A stretch of DNA of 64,000 bases. Origin: Erythroxylum novogranatense. Lineage: Eukaryota > Streptophyta > Magnoliopsida > Malpighiales > Erythroxylaceae. The notes below the pieces were generated by a model. It did no database searches, was not told the DNA's origin, and was given only the letters and a program-made list of their open reading frames with translations. The position numbers and the translations under genes were made by a program. Position 1 is the stretch's first letter. Every line of letters begins with the position of its first letter. Below are positions 22,161-34,355 of this stretch, piece by piece. The stretch is taken from positions 24,707,300-24,771,299 of the forward strand of contig CM057231.1 in the NCBI GenBank assembly GCA_029891385.1, given 5' to 3'.

Positions 22161-23100
22161 GATGCATAACCTCAAAGTCCCATCCTTCTTCTTCACAAAC
22201 AACACTGGGGCTCCCCAAGGTGAAACACTAGGCCTTATGAAACCCTTTTCCAACAACTCTTGCAATCGAAGCTTTCAGCTCCTTGATTCCACAGTGCCAT
22301 CCTATATGGGGAATGGATATAGGCAAAGACTTGGAACCAGATCAATTGTGAACTCGCTTCCGATCGGTGGTAAACCGTAACTCCTCTGAAACACATCTCG
22401 AATTCCTTAACCATGGAATGTCCCAACGCCCGCTCCACCCTAGAATCAATGATGTGGGCCAGATAAGCCTCACATCCTCCCTGCATCAACCTCAGAGCAC
22501 TCATGAAGGATATCATCCTAGCTGGCACTGCCTAACTAATTCCTCGAATATCGCTTCAGTCGACCAGAGATTCTAATACTACCTCCTTAGTGTAAAAGTT
22601 TATGATGGCCCTATGGGCAGTGAGCCAATCCATACCTAAGATCACATCTATCTCTCTCAACTGTAATACAATCAGGTTTGCCTTTAGCTCTACTTGATCA
22701 ACCTTAACTAAGCACTCCTAGCATACCTCACCAATGACAGTAGTGCTACCTGAGGTGTACTTACCTCTAGCCCATACTGCAAAGAACTCCCCAACACAAT
22801 GCAATCTACATGCCAAATGCGGTGCAATGAAAGAGTGTGGATCCTGGATCTAGCAAAGGCAAATGCCTCCAAATCATAAACAAGAAGCGCACCTACAACC
22901 ACATCTGGTGAGTCTTGGGCCTCCTGCCGAGTCATGGCATAGACCTCGGCTCGAGATCGTGGTCACCGCCTCAATCGCAGCCTCATGGAAGAACTCCCAG
23001 CTCTCCTCTATCTCTACCTATACCTCTATGTCCGGATCCACCACCGCTTCACGAATCAGTAGCATCACTCCGGATCTCCCACTAACACCTGGATCGGGTT
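22161..23100 (-). pseudogene. Gypsy aspartic protease and RT N-terminal region (degraded)
   Basis: Minus strand with several frame changes. The protease active site appears as DPGST near 22855-22840 and the ILGMDW-type motif of gypsy proteases near 22645-22630. Downstream (22528-22235) is the spacer before RT (SEASSQLIWFQVFAYIHSPY), and the usual RT entry is disrupted around 22140-22235. The protease would cleave the Gag-Pol polyprotein. Confidence 0.7.
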
Positions 23101-23980
23101 CCAAAGAACAACCGGACAATTCCTAATTTTGTGTTCAAGGAGCCACAAGCCAAACAAGCTCTGTCACATTCAACACTCTCCACCGTGCCTTTTCCCACAA
23201 TACTCACATGGGGCCGCTGGTTTTGCACTATACTGTCCCCCCACCATCAGATAGTTCACCTCTCATTCTCGCTTCGGACTGTCTAAATCCACTGATGATC
23301 TGAATGGTCTACTCGCACTTACTAAAACTCCCGCCAGAATCGCCTTGACTCTCACTAGCCTCTTTCCTCTGGACCCTTCCCGATCTCGCTTGCTTCTCTT
23401 TCATTAGCTGCTCAATTCGATTGAGGCGGCTCTCAACTCAGTGAAAGTGCCCATATCTGACCTTGCCAACCTTGTTCTGATCTCCATATTAAGCCCATTC
23501 TCAAACCTCCTGCACTTGTCTTCCTCGGTAGGAATCAGAGCGGTAGCATAACTCATCAATTCATTAAATCGGACCTCATAGTCCGCCACTGACATCTTGC
23601 CCTGCTTCAGTTCCAAGAACTCTTGCATCTTCATGTCCAAGTAGACCTTAGGCATGTAGTTATCTCTGAAGACTCTTAGAAAGTCTTCCCACTTCAATAG
23701 ACAAGGCCTGGTGGTACTGCCTGGAACAGTCTTCCACCACTGGTAAGATGGGCCCTGCAAGAGAGACACTGCATAATCGAACCTCTCATCGGGCTTGCAG
23801 TCCATTTGATCAAATACTCTCTCTGTCCTCTCTAACCATCCTCGCCTCAGCAGGTCTCAGGCCGCCATGAAGTCAACAGCCCCTCGCTCAAGCCTATCAT
23901 ACCTCCTCTCCCTTTTCTCGAGAACTCTAGGAGGCAACCCTCGATCGAGGTACCGAGGACTCTCATCGCTCCTACAGATC
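23101..23980 (-). pseudogene. Gypsy gag with zinc knuckle
   Basis: Minus strand. The retrotransposon Gag domain is open from 23805 to 23404 (MDCKPDERFDYAVSLLQGPS, YQWWKTVPG, VYLDMKMQEFLELKQGKMSV, FENGLNMEIRTRLA). The frame upstream of 23805 continues in a shifted phase to about 23970. A CCHC-like knuckle (CEYCGKRHGGEC) lies near 23210-23175. The stops are consistent with a decayed copy. Confidence 0.85.
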
Positions 23981-24112
23981 CTTGGTCACGGGTTGATCAA
24001 CTGATCACCTAGTATGATGACCTTTAAGAAAAGATAACTTCAATCATTATCTGCATTGCTCAAGACATTTCATGCTTATCATTTCTATAAGTCCCAACAG
24101 ATGCTAAACCAT

Positions 24113-24124
24113 GCTCTGATACCA
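24113..24124 (-). other. Primer binding site of gypsy element
   Basis: Sense strand reads TGGTATCAGAGC, complementary to initiator tRNA-Met, six bases inside the 5' LTR end at 24131. This confirms the minus orientation. Confidence 0.92.
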
Positions 24125-24130
24125 CCTAAA

Positions 24131-27100
24131 TGTAGCGCCCCCTTATCGCAGGGTATCCACCGGGACACCCGGAGGTCATTCCGGCACATATCCTACGATG
24201 AGGGCACGCTATGTTCGATCATTTCATCCCTTTCTATGGCATGGTAACATAATTCAAGATCAAAGCATCATAAGAAGATCATAATATTTTAAAACCAACT
24301 TTTTTTTTCCTCATTACATTTCACAAAAATCAAGGTCTACATTGTCTGACCACAATATCCGTATGTACATCATCAGAAAACCTAATACAATAGTACTACG
24401 TGAATGAGGAAAGTGTATCAAAATTTATTTAAACCATCCAAAAGAACCCCAGCTGACCGACCTTTGAGCCATGACCTCAATCTCCAATCGCAATCTACTC
24501 GGCTAGAAGATCTTCTATAACAACTAGAGTCATCTTTCGGTCCTGAAAAGACAACATTGCAATTTTGGTGAGTTTTGCGAACTCAATGAGGTAACCATCA
24601 TCGATGGTTCACTCAATTCATACATCAAAACATCGCACATAACACAACGCTCACTTCATTATATATTCACAATGTATCACACTATCGCACATAACATAAT
24701 ATTCGCTTCATCGCATATTCACAATGTATCACATTGTTCAAGTAAAAACACACATCAATTATTATTGGCAATGCACATGAGACTCACTTTCGTTTATTAT
24801 TGTCGTTATGACTGAGTGCCTTTTTCCAGCTCACCCCTTTGTGGATGTCGAGCTTAGTCGAATAACGTCCCATATCTCTTCGTAGATATCGGGGACAGTC
24901 ACACTCGAGCCCAAGGCTCTATTCACATTTTTTTGAGCTTTTAGCTCCTTATCTTGGCAACTCCAGTCATAACTTCCTTTATCTTTCATGCATACATATA
25001 ATGAATGTTTCACATATCATAATCTCAGTCAATTACATGGATGCATATTCACGTTTTGATCACATTTATCATCGGACCTTAGTCCGGCATTCAGTAGAAA
25101 TGCTTAGCACACTTTTGCATTCATATGCACACTCACAATTTTCGCATGTTCGAGCACTTAAATAATTCATTCAAACATATTCTAAAGCAAACAATTAATT
25201 GAGCAAAACCGCTCTAGGTTACTCACAAATTTCTCCGAAACTAATGCTGGAAGATCCAAAGAACGTCTGGAGGTTGACGCTCCAATGGCTCCTCTATAAC
25301 AAATAACATATACATATATCACAATTTGAACAATCATAAGTGTTTAATAATGCACATGAATGAGATGAAATATGTACAATGCATATTCATGACTATCCGG
25401 GTATCAATCCATCAATTTCTTCACAAGACGTTCAACTATCAAAACTCACTTAATTAGCCTCATTCTATGGGATTTAACCCTCCATAAACCATTTGAATCC
25501 GATCTCATAATCCAATAAACCATTTCAGATCTTTCTCCAAAACAAAGGTATTATATCCGACTTCCATCCAGAAATTGAACACCTTAGAGATCAGTATCAA
25601 GATTCAGCTCCTTCATATAATTTGTAGCCCTATTACTCTAGTTCACTACAAATCAAGAATTACCTCAATTGGAATCCTATAGACCAAGATATCATCAAAA
25701 TACTAAAATACATTCAGTAAAATATCCAATTCATACTCCTTCCACCGGTACCCTTACTTTGATTCCATCAATCATTTCCAATATAATACCAAAGACCATA
25801 ACTTTTTGTGGAGAGATAAATAAGTGTGTTAGGAATCCAATGCTTCGAAAATCAGGTCATTTGGAGGTCTAGAGAAAAAGTTATGACAAAAAAATACAAT
25901 ATGTTGTTTTTGTTATTCTGCGTCTGCGTCTCGGGCCAAGGCTCTGTCTCGGTTTTTTGCGTCTGCGCCTCGGTTTTGCGTCTCTGTCTCGATCTTTGCG
26001 TCTGCGTCTCGGCCAGGCGTCTCCGTCTCGGCCTCTGCTCTGCGTCTCGGTTTGTGCGTCTCCGTCTCGGCCTCTGCGTCTTCGTCTCGGGCCATGCGCC
26101 TCCATCTCGGCCTCGTGATCTGCGTCTCGGCCAGGCATCTCCGTCTCGCCTCTGCTCTGCGTCTGCGTCTGCGTCTCAATTTGTGCGTCTCTGTCTCAGT
26201 CTCTGCGTCTGCGTCTCAATTTTTGCGTCTGGAACGTATCCACTTAAAAAGATCATAACTTTTGACTCCGATATCCAAAATTTACCAACTTTATACCGCT
26301 GGAAAGCTAAACGAAATATCTATAACTTTTCAGAAGGAAATTTTGCCAGAATCTATCTAAATCAGGTCCAAATTTCCTCCGAAGTTGGAACACGAATTTT
26401 CGCCAACTCTCAACATCCCGCACTCCAGCCTCAACTTCGTGACAACTTTTGAGACTCTTAGAGACAGAACTGAAATTCAATGTCTTCATATTTAATTGTA
26501 GCCATATATTCCTAGTTTACTCCAATTAAGAATCATCTTATTTAGACAACCACAGAAAATGTTATGGCTAAAATATCAAACATGCTCAAGGAGAAATTTT
26601 TCAGACTTTCTAACTTTCAACACTTTATGTCACCAAACACCAAAAGTTTTCTCAAAACTAATTTAACACTATAACTGAATTTATTTATCCCCAACTAACC
26701 AGATTTAAGAACAAACACATGAAGTACTTTTTTCATGCAGATGACAAGAATTCATCGACTTTATTTCACAAACCCCAACGGTGAGGGATTTCTAACACTT
26801 ACTGCTGAAATCTCCAAAATCTTCAAGCCCTAAACTCCACATCGTTTGATTTCACCGAGTGAAATGATCAGCTTCTGTTTTTCCTTAGAATAGATGACAT
26901 ACATGGCAAAGTAAGGTTGATGAAAGAAAGGAAGAACACAAGAGTCCCTTAGAAGATATTTTGCTGGAAAATTCTGTGTTTCGAAGATAGAAGTTTTAGA
27001 AAGATGAGAATAAAGAAGGGACTTGGACAAGACTTAACTCGCCAACTCTCAAGGAATAGTGACCTACTTCTAGCTAGAGTATAAGGTCTAAGTGACACAT

Positions 27101-27547
27101 GTCACTTTCTAAATGATTAAACCCTCACTTAGTTTCTTTGGAAACTAACTCCATTTAGTTCCCCTCTTTCCAATACAACAATCATCTTTACAACCCAACT
27201 ATCTCCAAATCTTTATTTAATTTATTTCTTGTTCCTACTATAAATATATCTCTCTTAATACTCCATAACTTCACCAACATATACAAATACAATAATTCCA
27301 CTAAAATTCAAAACATCAAGATCTCACTAACCCATAAAATTTTCAATAATAATAACATTCAAGATTCTCAAATCATTCCAATTATACCCGGAATTATTCA
27401 TGAATGCATGTACAAGTATTTTCATGTGCAGCAATCAAGTCTAAGTGTGTAGCAAGTTATGCATGAACATGTAGAATACATTCCTAACTCTCATTAGTCA
27501 CTCACATTTACCATCCTACCCCTTTCTACTAGCAATGGGATGTTACA
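24131..27547 (-). mobile_element. 5' LTR of gypsy element (right copy)
   Basis: 3,417 bases, near-identical to 11894-15204. Main difference: a longer minisatellite at 25917-26232. Hairpin TGAGTTTTGCGAACTCA at 24569-24585. Confidence 0.92.
25917..26232. repeat. GCGTCTCGG minisatellite, right LTR copy
   Basis: About 315 bases of short units built on CTGCGTCTCGG and CGTCTCCGTCTCGGCC, very CpG-rich. Long open frames on both strands (Arg/Glu-rich on minus) are by-products of the repeat. Confidence 0.85.
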
Positions 27548-27552
27548 TTGCT

Positions 27553-28789
27553 CATAGGGTGGTGATTGGGTACAGCTTGAGGTATTCGAAGGTAATTGAG
27601 TAGCCAATAAAGGATTCACCACTTATGTGATAGCAGAAGATGATACCCATGGCCTCTTGTCAGGGTCATTACTTGGAAATCTCTGGCCGGAGTTCATATG
27701 TCATGAAGAGTGTCTTCAGTGACATATAAAGTAATGAGTCCCAGGACGAGAACTGATATCACTTGGACTAGATTTGACGTAGTCATTCTAGTAAGAGTTG
27801 ACACTTTGCCCATACTCATAACCAAGTGGGGTATAGCATGGTGAAAGGACGAATTGCACAGTAATTGTCTATGGAAGGGTTCGTGATATGGATCATGATG
27901 AATATAGGTTCATTCGTCAAACCAATTACTTTCCGGTCAATTGGGGATCATGATGTGTTGCTAGATACCACTCATGACTTGCTCAGATTAAGTGTTAATC
28001 TAAGTGGCCAACATAACCAGGAACCTAATGGGTCACACGCATAAGAGTGACTCGGAGAATTCGTAAAATAGTTTTAGACAGAGATCTAATATATGGAGAG
28101 CAATAGGATTAAATGGATCTCGATGAGATCAAGATATGTCCCGATGAGATCGCGACATCGATATTGCTGAAAAATGTTTCTGGTGATTTTTCCATACCGG
28201 GACCCGGTAGGCCGGTAGGACCGACCCCAGTGTGACTGAACCACTTCAACATTTATACACACACACACACACACACATATGTGTGTGTGTGTGTGTGTGT
28301 GTGTTTACGTGGAAGATGAGAAGAAGCATTAGAAGCTTCTTCTTTTGCCTAGTCATTAATTGCATTTAATGGCTAAAAGAAAAAAGGAAAGACATAAAAT
28401 GAAAGAAAGATGGGGATATTCGTTGGTTTTGGGAGAATAAGAAAGGTAGAAAGGGTTTTGAGAAAATCCTAAGCTCTTCTCTTCTCACCAACGATTTCAA
28501 GCTCTCTTCTTCTTCAAGTTTCATCTTCCTTCATCGTTGATTCCAAGCTTTCCAAGAACAAAGGTAAGATCTAGCAGTCTTTACTTTGTTCTAGCTATTC
28601 CCGGGTCAAAGGGTTTGCCCCGGTTAGGTTCTCCAATCTTGGATACCGTTAGAGATGGTCTCCTTTGGCTGTTATGGTTTGACTTCGTTATATAGTTACA
28701 TGGATCCTGGCTTTCGGGAAGGTCCCGGAACAAAAATTTTTGTTTTCCGTACCGTGTGCATGTGATGCACACACCAGGATTTTCCTCCG
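27553..28789 (+). mobile_element. 5' LTR of copia B, part 2
   Basis: Continues from 11893 (CTCATAGGGTGGTGATTGGG) and matches 34913-36198. Contains an (AC)n(GT)n microsatellite at 28257-28303. Its end (CCTCCG) differs from the 3' LTR end (CCTACA). Confidence 0.88.
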
Positions 28790-28790
28790 G

Positions 28791-28804
28791 TGGTGTTAGA
28801 GCCA
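28791..28804 (+). other. Primer binding site of copia B (diverged)
   Basis: TGGTGTTAGAGCCA next to the LTR end, two mismatches from the initiator tRNA-Met complement. Confidence 0.7.
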
Positions 28805-29911
28805 CTTGTGTCGTATATAACGAAGAAATCATAACAAGGTCGGAGCTGCCTATTGCTTGTGACGATGATGCATGTTGACTATGTTAAATTCGAAATCAGT
28901 ATGGCAAACTTGTTTTCGAAATTTTATTGCCCATATGTGCTCATAAGATGTTGTGGAATATGTCTGTGGAAGACCAGAATTTATCAATGTGATTTGATAT
29001 GGTTTTGCTAATTTATTCCCTAATGTTCTGGTTGCTGTGTTTGTGAACATTCCTTGAACAGGCATGCTTATAAATTCGAGAATAAATTGTATAAAGATTG
29101 TTTTTCTGATTTTCTTTCACCGACATGTCTCTAAGATGTTTATGAATGTCTATGAGGATGGAAAAATGTTTTTGAGGTGATTTACTATTTATTTGAGAAT
29201 TTATTGTGTGCTGCTGGGAATAACTGTGTTGAGGAACACAGATTTAACATTGGCTTTGTTGCTGAGGTTGGATGAGTTTTGTTGGAAATAAATCCTACAA
29301 ATATTCATGGAGCATTTTGTGAACATGTTGTAACCTCTGAAATTTTCTCAGAATTTATTGAAATTGTTTCAATGAGTTTTTCAAGCAAAAGACAGAGCTT
29401 GACAGTTTTGAGAAAGTTGCTGGAGCTGTTTTGTTTGGAATGATTGGTTGTGTATTTCTCAATTCCAATGCCTTGGATCATTTTTAATGTGATTAAAAAT
29501 ATGTTAAATTGATGTTGTATGCTTTCCAAATTGATTTTCTTGAAATTGGGTTTCCAAAAATTTTCGGATGTCAAATATGTCACATTAGCATCTCGTTAGT
29601 GTATTTCGTTGTCTTGATTGTTTTGGCCGTCACAAGTTTTGTGACCAGTGCCGAAGTAGTCTTGATAAAGTGTAGACTACCTAGAGATACTTAGGGTGAT
29701 AGTTTGATATTCTCAAATTATTTGAAAATCTAAGTGAATAATAATGTATTCATCGATTTCAAGTATTTCATATATAGTATAACTATATATGGTAAGCATG
29801 ATACAATGAAAATATTTCATTGGTACTTCAAAGTAAAGTATATTACACTTGGTATTGTGAATTTGAACTACACGGATTGAGAAATTAGCCGATTAGAGAG
29901 CATTCCAAATA

Positions 29912-30092
29912 TTAGTCGACTAACACATGCATAAGTCGACTTGCATACTCAAGTAGTCGACTTACACATGCACTAGTCGACTTGTTCGTGCACAGTAGTC
30001 AAAAATAGTCGATTAACACATGCACAAGTCGACTAGCTCGTGAACAGTAGTCAAAAGTAGTCGACTAACACATGCACCAGTCGACTACAACA
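29912..30092. repeat. AGTCGACT / ACACATGCAC repeat cluster
   Basis: At least five units in which the palindrome AGTCGACT alternates with ACACATGCAC, for example AGTCGACTAACACATGCAC (30057-30075). Spacing is about 30-60 bases. Confidence 0.85.
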
Positions 30093-30523
30093 TGCAAAGG
30101 TGGGATGATGGATGATTTTAGGTATAGATTCAATGTGATTGATGAAATGCCCTAAATCATTCCATATAGTCATGGTGACTATAATCCTATAGCTTGGAGA
30201 AGAAGAAGATGAGACCAGAGTTTGAAAACCCTCACACCTAATATGAAAACTAACGCCTTCCATTAATATGGGGAGAACTAAAGTTTTTATAAAGTTCGGG
30301 TTGTTGGGTAAACCCAAGCTCACTCTATACGGATATGTTCGAACCATAGAAATAAGATTTTCGGATTAATGGGTCGATTGAGTAAACTCAAGGTTAACGT
30401 GGACAGAGGCGAAATTGGGTAGTGTACATCAGATGTACGCGCATCAAGATTTGATATCCCAATGTGTGTGCATACATCACGAGTTGATAGCACTAGTCGA
30501 TAATTGCACCTATGATGCAAGTG

Positions 30524-30690
30524 GTATGCCTGATACCTGCCAATTGATCTAAGGTGGCTTGTTGGGTAAACCCAAGGTCATTTTAGTAATGTCAGATATC
30601 TATGATGCAATTGGTATGACCGATACCTACTGATTGACCTAAGGTGGCTTGTTGGGTAAACCCAAGGTCATTCTTAGCAATGTCAGATAT
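30524..30690. repeat. Tandem duplication, about 84 bp, in the copia B leader
   Basis: GATACCTGCCAATTGATCTA with the following GGTGGCTTGTTGGGTAAACC appears twice with few changes (near 30532 and 30622). The phrase GTTGGGTAAACCCAAG also occurs at 30301. Confidence 0.8.
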
Positions 30691-30848
30691 CGACCCACTA
30701 TGACACTTTGTCATAATGTTTCTTGGATTCGTAGTGAGGGTTATGGATTCTTTGAAACTAGTGGGAGCCATATGCATGTCATGCAAGTCCTTATGATCAT
30801 GCATGTAATTCTATTCTAACATTCTTTCTCTCTTTCCCTTTAGGTTGA

Positions 30849-31217
30849 TTGAAGATGACTTCTAGTGTGAACTTGCGCTCACTCATGGACTCCAATAAAT
30901 TAACTGGACCCAACTTTCTTGATTGGCTGAGAAATCTGAGAATTGTTCTCAGATATGAGGAGTTAAGTTATGTCCTCGATGTTCCACTTCCTGATCCACT
31001 TGCTGTTGATGCTATCAAGAAGGATAGCAAGCCAGTGCTCGTGGTGGACTCTTCTTATTCTGGTTCAAAGAAAAAGAATCTAAAGAAGAAAAGGTCTAAG
31101 AAACCAAAAGGAAGTGCAGCCAAAAAGAAAACCAAAGAAACTGCACCAAAAGCAACTTGCTTCCATCAGGCAAGACCGCCACTGTGTTTAAACCTAAAGT
31201 CTATCTGGAAGAATTGA
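30849..31217 (+). pseudogene. Copia B gag, internally deleted
   Basis: Starts MKMTSSVNLRSLMDSNKLTG with PNFLDWLRNLRIVLRYEELS, the N-terminal copia Gag signature. At about residue 58 it jumps to a lysine-rich tail (KKKNLKKKRSKKPKGSAAKK). The middle of the capsid domain and the zinc knuckle are missing; 122 residues against the 250 or more usual for copia Gag. The copy could not make its own particle. Confidence 0.8.
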
Positions 31218-34089
31218 AGCGAAGAAGGCATCGATGCCTCGGCTCCTTCTGTATGTTTTCATCGAGGTTAATACTGCTTCGACCATAACATATGGGTATT
31301 AGATACCGATTGTGGCTCACACATATGCAATGATATGCAGGGCCTCGGGGACGATGAGAGCGACTCGTGAAGGAGAACTAGACTGCGTGTAGGAAATGGA
31401 GCAAGAGTTCACGATTAGCCGTAGGCACTTATGTTTTGTCACTCCCCAGTGGGCTTGTAATTAAATTGGATGAATGTTATTTTGTACCTATTTTAACAAA
31501 GAACATATTGTCTGTTTCTTGTTTAAATAGAGCTGGTTTCCATTTGACTTTTAGTAACATTGGTTGTTCTATTAGTTTGAATGGAATGCTTTATGGTACT
31601 GGTACATTATGAATGGCATTTACATATTAGATATGTCACATCCAATTATGAATGTCAATGACACGAAAAGATATAAACGAGATAATTTAAAATCAACTTA
31701 CTTATGGCATTGTCGCCTTGGCCATATAAATGAGAGATGCATAGCTAAACTCCATAAAAATGATAGTTTAGGGTCATTTGATTATGAATCATATGACACA
31801 TGTGAATCTTGTTTATTAGGCAAGATGACTAAGTTACCCTTTAAGGAAAAGGGTGAACGTGATCGGAGTATTAGACCTAATACATTCGGATGTATGTGGT
31901 CCGATGTCCATCCATGCTAGAAGTGGTTGTCTTTACTTCATTACCTTTATCGATGATTATTCTCGATATGGGTACCAGATTCGATGAGATACAAATCAAG
32001 CATTTGAAAAGTTCAAACAATTCGAAATGAAGTAGAAAATCAACTTGGAAAAAGTATCAAGACATTACGATCCGATCGTGGTGGGGAATACTTAGACCAA
32101 CAGTTTTTAGATTATCTCAGAGATAATGGGATTTTATGTCAATGGACTCCTCCTTACATACCACAGCATAATGGTGTGGCTGAGAGGAGAAATCTAACCT
32201 TGTTAGACATGGTACGATCGATGATGGGCTTTGCAAAGTTACCAAAATCCTTTTGGGGGTTTGCACTCGAGACAACTGTTTACTTGCTAAACAGAGTTCC
32301 ATCAAAGACATTTGATGTTACTCTATATGAGATGTGGACTAACAAAAGACCCTATCTTACTCATTTGAAAGTTTGGGTTTGTCCTGCTTATGTGAAGCGG
32401 ATACAGTCAGATAAACTTAATGCAAAGTCTGACAAGTGTTTGTTTGTAGGATATCCTAAAGAAATAATGAGATATCAATTCTACCTTGTTGAGGAACAAA
32501 AGGTGTTTGTTTCAAAGCATGCTGTCTTTTTAGAGAAAGAGTTTCTTTTACAAGAAGACAGTGGGAGCAAAATTAAACTTGAAGAAGTTCAAGATGCTCG
32601 AACAGACGCATATCAACTGCCTGAACCTGAAACTGTGACTCATACAGATGAAGTAACAGTTCAACCTTCTACAACACATGAAGTTCGTAGGTCACATAGG
32701 ATACTCTCTGTTCCTGAGAGATATGGATTTCTTGTAAATGAACAGAATGACGTATTGCTTATAGAAGATGATGAGCCTACCACCTATGAAGAGGTTCTGA
32801 AGAGTTCAGAGTCTGAGAAATGGCTTCAAGCCATGAAGTCTGAAATGGATTCCATGTATGAAAACCAAGTATGGACTTTGGTTGAGGCACCCGAAGGAAT
32901 AAAACCTATAGGGTGTAAATGGATTTTCAAAAAGAAAACCGACATGGATGGTAATGTGATTACCTATAAAGCAAGGCTTGTGGCTAAAGGGTTTTGTCAA
33001 AGACAAGGAATTGACTACAACGAGACCTTCAACCCAGTAGCAATGCTTAAATCCATTATGATACTCCTAGCCATTGCCACTCATTATGATTATGAGATAT
33101 GACAAATGGATGTGAAGACAACTTTCCTAAATGGAAATCTAGCTGAGGATGTGTATATGACACAACCTGAGGGCTTCATCTCCTATGATGGCAAAAAGGT
33201 ATGCAAGCTTCAGAAATCTATCTATGGATTGAAACAAGCATCCAGGAGTTGGAATATCCGTTTTGATGAGGTAATCAAAGAGTTTGGTTTCTCACAAAAT
33301 CTGGATGAATACTGTGTGTATAAGAAGGTTAGTGGGATAGCAATCGTATTCCTTGTGCTATATGTAGATGACATATTATTACTAAGAAACGATGTCTCTA
33401 TGCTACAATCTGTGAAGATTTGGTTGTCCAAACAATTTGCCATGAAAGACCTTGGTGAAGCAACTTATATCCTTGGGATAAAGATTTATAGAGATAGATC
33501 AAAAAGATTGCTTGGTCTTTCACAATCAACGTACATAGACAAGATGCTAAAGAGGTTTAGCATGGAACAATCCAAGAGAGGGTACCTTCCCGTGACTCAT
33601 GGGATAACGCTCTTGAAATCTATGTGTCCTAAGTCACAAGATGCGAGGATGCGCATGAATATGATCCCGTATGCATCTGCGGTAGGATCTATCATGTATG
33701 CTATGCTATATACGAGACCCGATGTATCATATGCTCTAAGTGTTACGAGCAGATACCAATCGGATCCTGGTGAGGGTCACTGGGTGGCAGTCAAGAATAT
33801 CCTCAAGTACTTGCGAAGGACTAAGGATGTTTTCTTGATATATGGAGATGGAGATCTCAAAGTGAGCGGGTATATAGATGCCAGTTTTCAATCTGATAAG
33901 GATAATTCTAAATCCCAATCAGGTTATATATTCACACTGAATGGCAGGACAGTTAGTTGGAAGAGTTCCAAACAACAGACGACTGTCGATTCAACAACCG
34001 AGGTAGAGTGCATTGTCGCTTCAGACGCAACAAAGGAAGCAGTTTGGATCAAAAAGTTCATTACTGAACTTGGTCCGTTCCTATCGTGA
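31218..34089 (+). pseudogene. Copia B pol (protease, integrase, RT, RNase H), broken
   Basis: Protease: WVLDTDCGSHICND at 31293-31334, where the D-T-G active site reads D-T-D (GAT at 31308-31310). GAG-preintegrase: 31609-31920 (WHCRLGHINERCIAKLH, CESCLLGKMTKLPF). The integrase core is frameshifted between 31921 and 32170, then open with NGVAERRNLTLLDMV, which keeps the catalytic Glu. RT: QAMKSEMDSMYENQVW, then a TGA at 33101-33103 in YEI-QMDVKTTFLN, then YVDD at 33361-33372. RNase H: GYIDASFQSDKDNSKSQSGY and the TTEVEC motif to 34089, with a degraded C-terminus to about 34290. Integrase-before-RT order defines copia. Confidence 0.9.
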
Positions 34090-34340
34090 TGGGCCCATCT
34101 GATTGTATTGTGACAACAATGGGGCTATTATGCAGCGAAGGAACCAAGGTCTCATCAACGATCCAAACACGCACTCGCAGATATCATCCGATCAGGAGAT
34201 CATCGACGAGGTGATGTCCAGATAGAGAGAATTCCCACCGAGAAAAATATTGTCGATCCATCGACGGCCATTATCACAAAAGAGTTTTGATTCTCATGTA
34301 CTACTTTATAGTATTAGATATCAAGGCGATTGGCTTTAGG

Positions 34341-34355
34341 TCAAGTGGGAGATTT
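34341..34355 (+). other. Polypurine tract of copia B
   Basis: AAGTGGGAGATTTT directly before the 3' LTR start at 34356, the usual position and form of a copia PPT. Confidence 0.8.

Larger units (their letters stand above)
11894..27547 (-). mobile_element. Ty3/gypsy chromovirus (Tekay/Del-like), minus strand
   Basis: A full element with 3.3- and 3.4-kb LTRs. Ends read TGTAGCGCCCCC...GGGATGTTACA on plus, so TGTAACATCCC...GGGGCGCTACA in sense. The flanks are TAGCT (11889-11893) and TTGCT (27548-27552), a 5-bp TSD with one change. Gene order in sense is gag, protease, RT, RNase H, integrase with a chromodomain-like tail, which is gypsy order. The two LTRs look highly similar outside the minisatellite, suggesting a fairly recent insertion. 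The integrase gene is split by a 4.3-kb solo LTR. Multiple stops and frameshifts make it defective. Confidence 0.93.
28805..30854 (+). other. Long untranslated leader of copia B
   Basis: About 2 kb between PBS and gag with no convincing frame. It holds the TCGACT repeat (29912-30092) and an 84-base tandem pair (about 30524-30690). A long leader is unusual for copia but is known in some lineages with large LTRs; it may instead be acquired sequence. Confidence 0.6.

Noticed and set aside
25881..26258. Overlapping open frames rich in Arg/Glu (minus) and Leu/Cys/Ser (plus)
   Set aside because: They are translations of the GCGTCTC minisatellite in the gypsy LTR; the homologous LTR at 13677 lacks them.
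29912..30092. CRISPR-like spacing of the AGTCGACT palindrome
   Set aside because: The intervening sequence is itself repeated (ACACATGCAC), so these are not spacers; eukaryotic context.
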